Position numbers and translations under genes: made by a program. From contig CM048845.1 in assembly GCA_026545225.1 (NCBI GenBank), positions 92,196,533-92,260,532 of the forward strand: a stretch of DNA of 64,000 nucleotides, written 5' to 3'. The first letter of the stretch is position 1; every line of letters starts with the position of its first letter. Shown here piece by piece: positions 22,421 through 34,855 of the stretch. A model generated the notes under the pieces. That model did no database searches, was not told the origin of the DNA, and saw nothing but the letters and a program-made list of their open reading frames with translations. This stretch comes from Cornus controversa (lineage: Eukaryota; Streptophyta; Magnoliopsida; Cornales; Cornaceae).

Positions 22421-25400
22421 TAACTCTTGTCTCTTGAGATTTCGTAATTAATCTATCATTTATACCTATTGTAACTTATGTCTCTTAGGATTCCATCATT
22501 ATATTTATATTTATATTTATGACTTGTAACTCTTGACTCTTGCATTGTTTGATTAAATATATTATTTAATCACCTATAAATAGAGACCATAAATATAGAA
22601 CTTATAAAAAAGGGCCTAGGGTGAGCATATATAATACAAACATTGACAAATTCAAAAGTTAAGATGAGTTCAAATTATAATGAGTGAAGTTACCAAGTAC
22701 AAAGAAATTTCGGTGACTATTGAAGTCTCTAATGACCAAGTCCAGATTCTAATGATAAAACTCAAGATTCTAGAGAGGTTCCGGTGGAGGTTTAACAACG
22801 AAATTTTAGAATTTCGATCAATTTTCTGGTAACGAAATTATGAGAAGTCTAAGAATCTCATTCCGGTAATGTTCCTAACTTCTATAGTCAATATACATAT
22901 ATATAGATATATGTGTTTGAATATAATTTTTTTAAATTATATATTATTTTGGACGTATGATTGGACGAAAATGAATACATAAATTTATAGAGGGTGCCAT
23001 TCTATGGACAGATAGATTGTATAATTTGGCTTAATTGAATGTTGTAGATAGTACTGTCATTTGATATTCAGATTTCACTTGTAAAAGGTTTCAACTATCT
23101 CCAAGAAGCGATTACGCACCTCTAAGTCTTGATTTGAAATTATGTGTATTTCTTAATTCTATTTTTAAGATATTATTATTTATCAAATATTTGTATTTAT
23201 GGGATGATCTCTTCTTATAATTGAATATTGTTGCTTTTAGTTGTCCAGTTCCAACAAATTGAAGATAACATTATTATATTTGTAATCATGTTCCAACAAC
23301 TAAAGTAGTATGAATAAATGTATCTTAAAATATTATATATCATAACAATCATCCCTTAAAAAGAAAAATTCCATATTTCACAAATTTAATTCATAATTGT
23401 GAAATTATAATTGCCACCCAATTAGCTATGTAGGAAATCAATCAATGGATAATTGATGGATGTATATTTTGAGAAAGACAATTATTACCCAAGAAGTATC
23501 CATAAATAAGGAGGGTGGTGACTAGGGACTCTAAGCAAACAATTGAGCTTTTTCACTTTAGTTTGTTATGACAAGAGTAGGCTTGTTTGGACTTTTGTCA
23601 AACACTTGGTGAGCTTATGTATTCAACAAGTGAAAGTAGTCATCTAAGTGCAACATATAATGCCTATAAGATGAAGAATATATTAATTGCACATTTTATC
23701 AAACAGTTGATGTGCAATATGATTGGCAAATAAATAATTAAATAAATACTCAATCAATCAACATACTCCAAGCATTCATCACATCCTCTTCATCCATACC
23801 TTAAGAACACCTTCTGAGGTTTTCACTATTGAACTTCCCTTAATGGTAGAAAACAAACATTTACAATTACCAAGTGCAACACTTGGGGTTCTTTGCTCCG
23901 ATGAATACCTCACCAAGACTTTATTGTCAAGAGCACGACTTAGGTTTCTTTTCTCTTTTGATAGCTAAGAAATAATCATTGCTCACTCTAACAGGTGAAA
24001 AGTGCTATTGAATCATTCTATTTATAAGGTAGAGAATTAACCTTTACAAGTTTCCCCAAACCTATCCCTTTTGTCAAGAGCATTTTTTGAATTTCCTCTC
24101 AAATAGGATGAATAAGATTTAAATACAATAGAACATATCTCACAATGGATAGATACACAAATGATAGCTTAATATCCTAGAGTTACAAATGAAGTATTCA
24201 ATAGAAAACCCAACTCTAGATTTGCAAGATGAATCACAATAAATGATATGCAAGATAAGGCTCAATGGTGGTTCTTACAAGAGATGTTCTACCAATTATA
24301 ATGCAAATCTTTGCATTCAATAGATTTTCAAGGTATGCACATGGGTAAGTCTCACTTTTACTCTCTTGCACTCTTCTTTTTAACTAAATGCATCCCAAAC
24401 TCATATATATAGAGTTTTGGAAGAATATGACCGTTTAAGATAAGGGGACAACATTTAGTAGTCAATATATTCGTTGGATTTTGAATCCAATGATTTCCAA
24501 ATGTCTGAAACTTTTTACAAGCACTGTAAATAGACTTTCAGACATCTAAAATTTAATTTTCAGGTGCCTGAAAATATGTTTCAGGCTATATTTAAGTAAA
24601 TTTCTCGTAGATTTATTATATTTAAATTTACTTTAAGCTATTCAATATAAATAAGCAAAATACCCCCATTTGGATTCAATAAAAATAATTTCAAAATCAA
24701 ATTTCAAGTGAATCAAAATCTAATTTTTCAGTTTTAGTACAAAATGAAATTTCACAATTTTGAGTCAAAAGTTCATCGTGCACTTTAAATGATCAACTCA
24801 ATTCATTTTTAACTAAGAAAATTTATATGATCATGATAAATTATGGGGTATAATTACTGAGACTTTTTATATTAAGATTCATTGAAAATTTCATATTTAT
24901 GTTTTTACCCTTAAAATTCAATACTTAGTCAAATTTTTGCGCTAAGTCCCTGAAATAGCAATTTTGCATGACAAGGCTTTATAAGGTGAGTCAAATGAGT
25001 TCAAGTCTAAGTCAATGTATCTAAAAACAATAAATGATATTTTCCAATTCAAGTGTAGGTTCTAGAATTTGTTTACTCAAGAATTGATTTCCTTCAAAGC
25101 TAATCATAAGCTTAAATTAACTCAATCTCCACAGAGGATTTCAAGATTATTTAATGAAATTTATGACCTAATTCTAAGTGTCCAAGGAACCATGATATGA
25201 TATGAATGATATGCATTGGTCTTATGGTTCACTAGGTCAATGAATGAGTTTTCAAAAGAAGTTACTTCAATAATAACTATATATTAAATACTAGCACTCA
25301 CACAAGTCTTTTGATCTTCAAATATTTAAGCTACTAGGTTCCTTCATTATGTGACTTTGATTCACTTCAACTTTATTATTGATCTTGATTATTGATCTTT

Positions 25401-25819
25401 GAGTTCTATGATCACGTGACTTCATATATCTTTTTGTAATTTCTTTGAAGTTCATGCCTTTAAGATACTTGAAAGAATTTGATCCATTATAAAATGCACA
25501 ATCAAGTAAACTTAATAATCTACATTACAATAGATTGTTATCATCAAAATTATTTAAATAACTTTGAATTGAAACCTTGAGATCAACAACAATTAATATT
25601 TAAGATTTTTGTATTTATCATTTTGCTAAAATTATTTTATCTTGTTATTGTTCAAGGTGATCCCACTAAAGTAAAAATTTTACTTCACTATTGGACGTAG
25701 ATCTAATATTTTAAATTGTCTGATCAATCATCAAAAGAGAGAGACTAAAGAAGAGACTTTTAGAATTTTCTGTCAAGGGTTTAGCTGAAGTGATATATCC
25801 CCCTCCATCCAAACATAAG
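22421..25819. other. Intergenic, probably decayed repeats; no gene recognised
   Basis: About 3.4 kb of AT-rich sequence. A patch at 24440-24600 repeats TTTCAGRCATCTGAAA-like words, and 23990-24060 contains an inverted-orientation TATAAATAGAAT. Both are reminiscent of old LTR sequence, but I find no paired LTR, primer-binding site or coding domain. Confidence 0.4.
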
Positions 25820-25827
25820 GTTGAGAC

Positions 25828-26370
25828 CTATGAAGCATGAATATTTCTACAAGAGTAATATACCCGTATTAGATACTTATTCGATACCGATACTTTTTAG
25901 AAACTTGTGGATACGTGTTTAATATTTCTTAAACGTATTTATAATTTTAAAATATATATTTTATTTCTAACACGTATCGATACTTCTTAGATACTTAGAT
26001 ACTTTAAAACATATTTCTAACAAGTTTTGGACATTAAAATGTAGTTTTTCCAACAATAATATCATAGTATAATTGTTAAGAATTTTTTTTTTCTTTTTTT
26101 AAGAGTGGTGAGATACATATCATAATTTATTACAACATTTATCCATGCAAATTATGCAATATGATTTTTAACTCTTATTTTGTTTGTTAATCATAAAATT
26201 TTATAAGGAAATGTTAATCACTTTACTTTTTGTATATATAAAAATATAATTTGTTGTTTTTATATTGTCGTACTCTGCCGTACCTATATTCTATGTTTTT
26301 GAAATTTATCGTATCACCATACTCGTATCGTATAATATTTGTGTCTTATATTCGTATCCATGCTTCTTAA
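25828..26370. mobile_element. Non-autonomous TIR transposon, copy 2 (8-bp TSD)
   Basis: A 543-bp element flanked by GTTGAGAC (25820-25827 and 26371-26378). The ends CTATGAAGCATGAATA and (read back) TTAAGAAGCATGGATACG are inverted and match copy 1 at 4957-5474. The shared right end runs from CGTATCACCATA through to CGTATCCATGCTTC. The interior has GATAC-rich degenerate repeats in place of the GACAC repeats of copy 1. No coding capacity. Confidence 0.7.
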
Positions 26371-26378
26371 GTTGAGAC

Positions 26379-26773
26379 TTTGAATACCCAATGGAATAAA
26401 TGGATGTATGTGTGTGATTTATGTAAAAAAAAAAAACACTTTTACAAATTTCTGTTAAGTAGCAGTTATTCAAGATTAGATTTCTGGCAACTGTTTGAAA
26501 CAAATAAGGTCAAATGGTCGATTGTGAAATGCAAATTGTGAATCCTTATTAATAATTAATATTAATTAAATAGGTAATTAAATATATAGAATGATCAAAT
26601 TATGACTCACTAGTGGAGTATATAGCTTCGCAAATTCTATTCGGGTTGGCCCATTAATTGGTCGAAACCCAATGGATTCGGGCGTTTACATCAAACTCTA
26701 GGGTTGGAGACTTGGAGAGGTTTTGTTTACCAATCACACAACTAAACATGGGTTCTTTTTCATAAATAAATAA

Positions 26774-26812
<39 letters not shown>

Positions 26813-27619
26813 TACATACATACATAAATACATACATACATACAGTCATACAGAGTGTGAGAGAATTTGTTTGCTTCAATTATATAAAAACAGTTTCCGA
26901 ACTTTGAAACAAAAATAGGTAATTCTTTTTTGGTAGAAAAGCAAGAGGCTGGGCATTTCTTTAAATCAATTTTTACAAAACATTTTTTTTTTGATATACT
27001 GTCAATCAAATTTTTTTTGTACTATTTTTTTTTTTCTGACAAAAAGTTATTACACAAGTGTTGCTTCTATGGAGGACTTGAATCCTCTGGAGTATAACTT
27101 GAGTTACAATTTCTCATCATGTTTTTAGTTCTATGAAAACATTGAACTGTTTTAAAAAAAATTGAACCAAAATGCTCACAATATTGAACTGCATTGTGTA
27201 AACTCAATATCTTCTACTTATGTAAAATATTTAATTAATTGTTTTTATATATTTATATTTTTTATGGTTAAAAATATTAGAAAGCTTAGACAACTAATCC
27301 ACAGTAAACCCAATGCTAATTAGAGTATAATGGAGAACAATCCCAAATTTTCCAACTCATCACAATCAAATTATAAAAAAAAAATTCATAAAAGTAAGGC
27401 TTCGAATAATACCTAGGTTGAAGTTTCATTCCTAATATATAATATATTTTCAATGAATTTAAACAATCCAGTAAATATCATATATATCTCGGTGTAATTT
27501 ATTTTTTTTCTTATTTAAGTGAAGATCACCATATTACTACAATTTTCGTTTCCTAAAAGTTAAAAAAAAAAAAAAAGATAAGAAAAGAAAAAAGAAAAAA
27601 AAATGGTAAATACAGCTAG
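26379..27619. other. Intergenic with simple repeats
   Basis: No gene seen. A (TA)n-(CA)n-(CATA)n compound tract lies at about 26770-26845, and an A-rich stretch at 27555-27605. Confidence 0.45.
27030..27140 (-). repeat. Possible SINE fragment
   Basis: Read on the minus strand, a tRNA B-box-like GGATTCAAGTCC is preceded by an A-box-like TAACTCAAGTTATAC about 15 bp upstream, and followed after about 45 bp by an oligo-A tail. This is SINE-like architecture, but the A/B spacing is short and the assignment is tentative. Confidence 0.3.
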
Positions 27620-28102
27620 TAGAATTTTGAAGACTCCGTTTGAAACAGTTATATCGCCCAAATTAGGACAAACCGTTGAAGCCCGCTTAGACTCTGTCTC
27701 TCTCTCTCTCCCCCTTCTTTGTTGTCCCTCTCTTTCTATTCTCCATTTCTGAGAAGACCCATTGACTACTCAAACTTTGATTTCTCAATAACCAAATTGA
27801 CCCATTTCAAAATCACGAAGACCCATCAATGTAATGTCCAATCGGTGTAAACCCTAGCTCTCTTTGACCAATTCTCGTACAATTGGTCTTCTTCCATTTG
27901 AAGAAGAAGAAATCAACAATTTGGGACAAAACCTGTTCGTCCCATTGCGTTGATTCTTCGCCAGAACGAACATCTTGATTTGCAAAACCTACCTAATTTC
28001 ATAACCCTACCTTTTTTTGTATCAAGGGTTTGAACAACCATTGTTTTTGAATTTGGGAAAGATATCAACAAATTGGTACCAAATTGGTACCGTTGTTATT
28101 AT

Positions 28103-28597
28103 ATGGAGTCACCATTATTGACCTTAATCGTTTTGAGTTTGGGAGTTATCTATGGTTTTTTTACACTGCCGGTAAATGGGGATGATGTAACTCCACCACC
28201 CCCTCCGCCGCCCCCTCCGCCTTCACCATCTCCACCGCCCCCTCCGCCTTCACCACCTCCACCGCCACCTCCACCGCCTCCTCCATCTCCATCGGAACCG
28301 CCTCCTCCATCTCCATTGGAACCGCCTCCTCCGCTAGTATCTCCACCACCACCGTACTCTCCCCGCTCCCTGTCTCCACCCTCGCCAGAAGAGGTCTCTC
28401 TCCTTAGTCCTCCTCCACCTCCGAATTCTGAAGCAACCAACGATAGGAATACGAGTCCAACCTCAAACCAGAACCTCAATTTGGGAAAGAAAATTGGATT
28501 GGCGTTTTTGGTTATTGCGGCAGTCTTGCAGGTATTTGTGGTATCCTTCTTGGTATTCAAGAGAAGGCAACTGCTGAAGACGAATGGTATATATTAA
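28103..28597 (+). CDS. Proline-rich single-pass membrane protein (hydroxyproline-rich glycoprotein family)
   Basis: One exon, 164 aa from the second ATG; an upstream in-frame ATG at 28073 would add 10 residues, but the chosen start gives a cleaner signal peptide. Residues 1-27 are hydrophobic (MESPLLTLIVLSLGVIYGFF) and likely a signal peptide. Residues about 30-108 are runs of Pro with Ser (SPPPP modules typical of extensin-like, hydroxyproline-O-arabinosylated regions). After a polar linker comes a membrane segment (GLAFLVIAAVLQVFVVSFLV) and a short basic tail, KRRQLLKTNGIY. The GKKIGL...FKRRQLLK signature resembles small Arabidopsis proline-rich proteins such as the At1g23040/At1g70990 type; that link is from memory. 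It lacks a kinase domain, so it is not a full PERK receptor. A CT-rich 5' leader lies at 27690-27740. The role is probably at the wall-membrane interface but is unproven. Confidence 0.72.
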   Translation: MESPLLTLIVLSLGVIYGFFTLPVNGDDVTPPPPPPPPPPSPSPPPPPPSPPPPPPPPPPPSPSEPPPPSPLEPPPPLVSPPPPYSPRSLSPPSPEEVSLLSPPPPPNSEATNDRNTSPTSNQNLNLGKKIGLAFLVIAAVLQVFVVSFLVFKRRQLLKTNGIY

Positions 28598-29274
28598 AGA
28601 GAAATTGCATTTTGAATTTTCATCATCTGCCCTTTAACAGAGCACATTATACTCGGTATATCGAATTGAGATTCTTTAGTAAGAGGCGAAAGAACACGAA
28701 TTTTGGATGGAAAGGAGCATTCTTGCTATGGGGATCATACTGATTAAGATTGTTCGTAGTGTTGGTATCTCCATTTGGGTTGTGGCTGTTTTGAAGGGGT
28801 AATTCTTGATTGTCATTTTCTCTTTACAATTCGTTCTTTCATTTATCTGTTGATCCTTTTTTCTATGTTCATGACTTATAAATGAAAGCAGAAGAAACCC
28901 ATTTTCACATTGTGTTCTGGATACATTTTCTATATGCCTTTACTTTTTTGGTGACCTGTCTGACTGTATAATAATACAAGGAATTCAATGAAATGTTTTT
29001 CATGCTACAGTTGATGATTATTTGTTTCTGATGAATGAAAAGGGGAATTTATTCTACAATTGATGTTTCTGGTTCCTTTTATCCTATTTGTATGTATGCA
29101 TTTAAACTTGTTAATTTGAGCTATGTACTTGTGCCATCATTATGGATGGAAATTATTCTATATAAAAACTACAGCAGAAAGAATATTACTCATTTGTAAA
29201 TTGATGATTCACCACATTCATTACTTAATTTGGTGAATTTGCTAATGGCATTGTTGTCTTGAATCAACTTAAGT
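28598..29274. other. 3' flank of the proline-rich protein gene
   Basis: Probably 3' UTR for the first few hundred bases. No other coding sequence is recognised. Confidence 0.4.
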
Positions 29275-29376
29275 TATATTTCCTTCTCTTCCCATATGAG
29301 AGGTTGAGGGTTCAAGTCCCCCTTGGGGTAATAGTGGGTGGGTGTTTGCTTGCCTGCCCAACAAAAAATAAAATAC
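29275..29376 (+). repeat. Plant SINE fragment
   Basis: A tRNA-derived B-box (GAGGGTTCAAGTCCC, about 29306-29320) is followed by GTGGGTGTTTG, then TGCCTGCCCAACAAAAAA, an arrangement I associate with tRNA-derived eudicot SINEs. The A-box part is degraded or missing. Confidence 0.45.
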
Positions 29377-29869
29377 AATAGAAAATGATCAACTCAAATT
29401 GACAAAATGCAACATAATTCACCAAGCACTAAAACCAGGGCACCAAGAGGTCCAAGACCCACAAGCACAAGCACAAGCACAAGCACACACAAGGAGTATG
29501 GTTACACACAAGGCCTGCCACCAATCGAAAATATTTTTCTGGTTGTGTAGTGCATCCATTTGATGCACAAAAGTTATACTGATTTCAATATATTGCTTTT
29601 ATTTCTTAAATTCTGTCCATACTAGACATTTTATCCAGAAAAGGTAAGCCTACCAGCATGTATCGACTCAAAAGTATATCATGGAGTGTTATGTCCGCAC
29701 TATGCCACCTATAAATATACCTGACCATGTCATATGAACAAAAAGTACAGTTGACCAAGTACGGTCTATCTACCTGTCTAACACTTGATCATAACTTACA
29801 ATTTATGTCGATAAAATACTAATACAGTGTCCTAAAAACCACTGTGCACCACCAGCAAATAATGAATCA

Positions 29870-31640
29870 TCAGATAGCAGCATATTCAGATTCATTGCTT
29901 CTCCCAGGATCAACCCTCTGAGGCTGCCTTCTGTGTCCAGCCTTGACTTTAAGCACTACCTGAGTAGTATGTTGAGATACTCTTTGAAACTGCCCTTTCA
30001 TTTGAAACTGTCTTGAATGTTGAGGACATTCATGGAATTTCTTTACTAGTGTCCTTGAGATTGAAATTTCTTGAGATGATTGAGAATGAAATTGGCCTTG
30101 ATACTGCACTTTAGATCATGCTTGATGTTGTTCACGAAAGTGCACTGCCCTTGATACCTACTTGCACCTCTTCCCCTTATTTGACATGTGCTCTTGTTGT
30201 GACCAAATGCCTGACAAATTGGCATTTGGTTGTGCTCGGCCTAGGTCTCACTGCTAGGGATAGGCTCATATGCTTCTTCTTCCCCCTTTTTCCTAGGTCT
30301 AGTGGACAATATATGAAAGGATGGAGATTACCTACTTCTCTACCTTCTGGCCTCATTTTCTAAATAGTATCTGGATGAATCATGTCAACATGTGCCCTCA
30401 AATAAATCTCCCTTGTGAAGCATCGATTAGTGTCACTGAATGTGCGGAATGCCAACATGCGCCCTCTAAAGTAGGAATGCATGCAGTTGCATGCTTCCAA
30501 GGGATTCTACTAATATTTCAAGCCCTACACTAACATGATCTAATACTCAGATCTATTTTGAATTCACCCAAGCTATTCTGCAATCATGCTTAATTATATC
30601 CAATTCTTTATTTACATATGGAGTGACAAATGAGTCCTAAGTCCAAGCCTTCATAAACCTTGTTGGATTTTTCCCATTCACTTCAACCTAATTGCCTCAA
30701 CTAATCCTAGAATTGGTTTAGCCCTAAATTTTTGAACTCACTGATTGAAAGATTATGTCATGTTGTTTATAATAGGGCCACTTTTCATCAGCATGAATGA
30801 GCTTCCTTTTTTTGTAACTTTTATCCTGGGAATTTGGTCCTAAAGTTGTATACATGCCGACAGCATACTTCATGTGTTGCTTGAGGTATGATGTCAATAA
30901 TGCCATCCACAACCTTTTAAGACATTGCAGAAACAGAAAAGTTAAGAATTATATATCAGTAGTCATATAGCCTATGAAATTATGGATGTTGTTTCTATAT
31001 TAAGTTACTATAGGTTCTGTGTAGTAATTACATAAACTAAGAAGCATATCAGTTTATATATAAGGAACCATAGATTATATATGCAATAATCACATGGACT
31101 ATGAAACCATCCATGTAATGATTAATGCACAATATGAAATAAGCAAACAACCTGTTGTCCTTTATTTCAGCCTTGGCTTTAGCATAGGCCAGAGGAAAAG
31201 TTTTGCAAGTGCAACTGCTGACAGAAGTACCCTACCATGTGGACTCATCATATGACACCCATTTAATCATATAAAAGACTTCCATTAACTCAAAGCTCCT
31301 TTGAATGTGGGGTTTGCTTGAGGATTTTTCTATCTAGCATTATCATCAACAATGTACCTAGGATTCTCCCTTTAACCATTTCAGCATGCATTGTAACCAT
31401 GCTTCTCCTCAATGTCTTGCCCTGCCCCCACTCTTAATCACACAGTTGCATGTTCTGACCTTAATCCCATACTTGTGCTGGAGCTTAGCTCAAATTCCAT
31501 CTAGATTCATTTCACAATTAGCAACACACCTAGAGCTGGAATTGCTAGTTCTTAGTTCTTTTCACACAAGTGTTTCAGGATTATATGTCTATCTGGTTAG
31601 GGGATGCATGTATCTGTTATCTACATCTTATTCCAGCACC
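29870..31640 (-). pseudogene. Mutator-like (MULE) transposase, decayed
   Basis: Minus-strand pieces in the right order for a MuDR-type transposase. A HKYGIKV-like DNA-binding piece lies at about 31460-31500. The catalytic-core piece NGCHMMSPHGRVLLSAVAL lies at about 31195-31260 (compare DGCHLKGPYGGVLL). VVDGIIDIIPQATHE and RHVYNFRTKFPG lie at about 30830-30915. A zinc-knuckle remnant CQAFGHNKSTC lies at about 30184-30220, where the first Cys of the usual CxxC is missing. Several frame changes and stops separate the pieces, so the gene is dead. I could not find its TIRs or target duplication. Confidence 0.7.
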
Positions 31641-34600
31641 CTGCCCAATAATCCTTGATTTCTCCCTCTTTTTTCTAATTATGTCAATCCCTTCTACACA
31701 CACACACACATATGTATAATCTTGATTTTATATACTTCCTCCAACAACATCCTTTTCTCCAATTCCACCTCCCATCCTCTCTCACTTGAGTCATGATTGA
31801 GTGCACTAACTACTGGAAAGAGGGACTGTGTGTGTGTGGGGTTGAATGGTTTGTTTCCATGGCAACTTTAAACTTTTTAGCAGCTTATTTGTGGCCAAAA
31901 TTAAATTAAAATTAAACAGGCTTAGGATTGCAGTACTACTTGCATTAGGGCTATCTTTTTGGAGGAGTAGATTAAATGGAACCCTCACTAGAACTTTATT
32001 ATTTGAACTCTGAAGGAATAATTATAAAATGATTACAAATACAGTAGCTCTGTTACAAGCAAATGGACAGGGCAGCTCGACACAATTAGAGACCTAAAAC
32101 TTTAATCAAAGGCTCAAACAACACAACCTACACATTTACCACTACATCATCGTGGTTCATTTGACTCCAAAGAGTTACTACTCAAACCACTCATATATCA
32201 TGTGTTGCAAACTCATCGTATAACTCTTATTACACTCGCACACATTTTTATCACTCCTTCCACATATTTCTTATATATTAGGTGTTGCAAACTCATCGTA
32301 TAACTCTTATTACACTCGCACACATTTTCATCACTCCTTCCACATATTTGCACAATTTGACACATAGTTACTCTCACTCCCATTTAGTCAAATATCACTT
32401 AAATTAAAAATTAATTATAAATACTAATGAACAACAGTTACACATACAAACAATTAAACTAACGCAAATAATATACCACACCAACCCAAAAACTAATCAA
32501 CCACCATAATATTGTATTATATATTACACTACTATCAAATTTTATTATTATTATTTTTTTACATTTTTAGGGATAATGGAAAGTACTATTTGAAATTATC
32601 TCAATAATCGGTACGATAATGAATTTTTTTTTTTGGTGACAAAATTAAGGTTTATGAGAAAACAACTATTTTTTTAAAAAAAAAAAAACTAGTAATTGCA
32701 ACTTTATGTTTTTGGTGATTATAATGGTATTTTTGTTTCATGTCTCGAAACAAAGTTAAATTCGAGAATTTACGTTTTTCAAATTAAATGTAAATAGATT
32801 TATAATTTAAGTTATTAAGTAAATTTTTTTTTACATGATTAGAAAAAAATGTCTGAAAGAAATAACAGAAATTGTCTTTTTCTATTATCAAAATTTTATA
32901 AAATATGTAGTTCAATATATTATTACATTTTATTTGCTTAAAATGATCCACATATAAATTGGAGAATATATTCAATATATAAAAAAACCGTTACAAAATA
33001 AAAGTCACTGGAAAAAAAAAATGTTCAGAATTGATGCACTACTCTAGAAATTTCTAGAAGAAAGAAAAATTGACATACACTAGTAAAATCTAGATATAGT
33101 GAAAAATATGTGTACAAATATCTATCTAGTAGAAAGAAAAATATTAGAAAGATTAGCTCTAGAATAATCTACGAATTTAAGGAGATGAGATGGGCTATAA
33201 ATAACGAACTACCTATACAAGTCTTTCATCATCCAAATATCAATCGACCAAATACTCTAACCAAGTCTATTTATATTTACTTCAATCAAACCAAATACTC
33301 TCACAAACTTCACTTTCAAACAAACCCTTACGCTTCCTTATTGCTTATCCAAACTTCAATCAACCAAATACTCTAATCAAATCTCTTTACTTCAATCTAT
33401 CAATACTCTCACAAACGTCATTTTCAAACAAACTCTTAGGCGTCCTGCTTTCCTAACTCGCATAATGTTTGAGCCCGTCCCAAACCGAGCTTAGGCGATG
33501 GTCTAACTGACCCTCAAATTAAATTGAGAACTCACGTAGTAAGTGATGAAAGCCGAGATTAGAGGAGAGAGTAAATTACAAAAATGAATTAAATTGAGAA
33601 AGTAAAAGTAATTAATTGCATATATATTTGGATTAAGTGTGTTACTATCGGTTAATCTTTCTTTGGAAACCTCTGCCAAAGGTTTCGAGTAACTCGTAAA
33701 TGAATTTCAGCCATCCTTATTCATTAATAGCAAAACTCCGAAATATTAGATTTATCTTGTTCTACTTTAATAGCACTAAAATATTTGATTTATCTTGTTC
33801 TACTTTAATACTGGGCGTAATGATTTATTAAAAAATATTTAAAGCCAAAACTATGATAACACTAAAATTTTAAAGCTCGTACTGAAAAAATAACCCTAAC
33901 TTCCTATTGTTTTTATTTTTTTAAAACTTTAAAAGCTTATCCGATACCAACTTTTTTTGAACTATAACTCTTATTTTTTAAACCTAAAGATTTAAGAGAC
34001 TAAACCTTTTAATTTTAGAATTTTGTTTGATAAATATGGTTATATAGAGGGAAAAGTATTGTGATATACTCTTTAATTTTCTTGTAACTAAGATATAAAT
34101 ATATAATTTATATATTAATTTTACAAAAATGTGATGGGCCAAAAGATGACATAATATGTCAAACTATAATAAGAAGCTGTAAAAAAAATATCGAACTTGC
34201 AATGTAACTGTTTGAGTTGTACATTAATAAATTAATTTGACGGGGAATAAGAGAAATTGATGTGAGAATTATGGGAGTTTTGGGGAAATTTTTCCAAAGA
34301 TTTGATGGTTAAACAAGATGATGATGATGTTGGTACCTGGAGTGAGAAGAGAGTTTATGGCATTTTTTGCTCTCTAGTGTGATAACTTTCTCGGAAGTAT
34401 TTGCTCTTTCAGTAATGATTCAAGAAAGAACACTGCTATACAGGCCCACCATTTCGTCAAGATTAATGGTGGGGCCTAGGAAGCATTTTCTTCATTGACT
34501 CTCCATACTGGAATTAGGTTACCACATCAGGATATATGTTACAGGGACCCTACTAAATGAGTACTGAACAAATACTACATGTTGAATATCGAACTTGCAT

Positions 34601-34652
34601 GACGCATTAATTATGTGAGTCATGTGACACTCCGTAGCAAATGCCAAACGTT

Positions 34653-34703
<51 letters not shown>

Positions 34704-34855
34704 CGCTCTTTTAATTTGAAATCAACATATGGTATATAGGTAGCTAGTGATTCTATTTTAGTTCTCGTGTGCACGCACACGTCTGGTGAATAGACTAACC
34801 TGGTGATGAGAATCACGTGTATAAGTGTGATGTACATCCTGATGCTTACGTCTTT
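31641..34855. other. Intergenic, no gene recognised
   Basis: About 3.2 kb, AT-rich. It contains a two-copy 80-bp tandem repeat (32201-32350). Around 33200-33430 there are repeated TCAATCAACCAAATACTCT-like words after a GGGCTATAAATAA TATA-like box, possibly old LTR sequence. A (TA)n tract lies at about 34665-34700. Confidence 0.4.
32201..32350. repeat. Tandem duplication, 80-bp period, two copies
   Basis: Copies begin TGTTGCAAACTCATCGTATA at 32203 and again at 32283, and differ at very few positions. Non-coding. Confidence 0.8.

Noticed and set aside
22421-22900. Possible solo LTR with CCTATAAATAGAG TATA-like box
   Set aside because: No TG...CA boundaries with a 5-bp duplication and no primer-binding site could be located.
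28150-28560. Antisense Gly-rich reading frame
   Set aside because: Shadow of the proline-rich gene: CCN codons read as GGN on the other strand.
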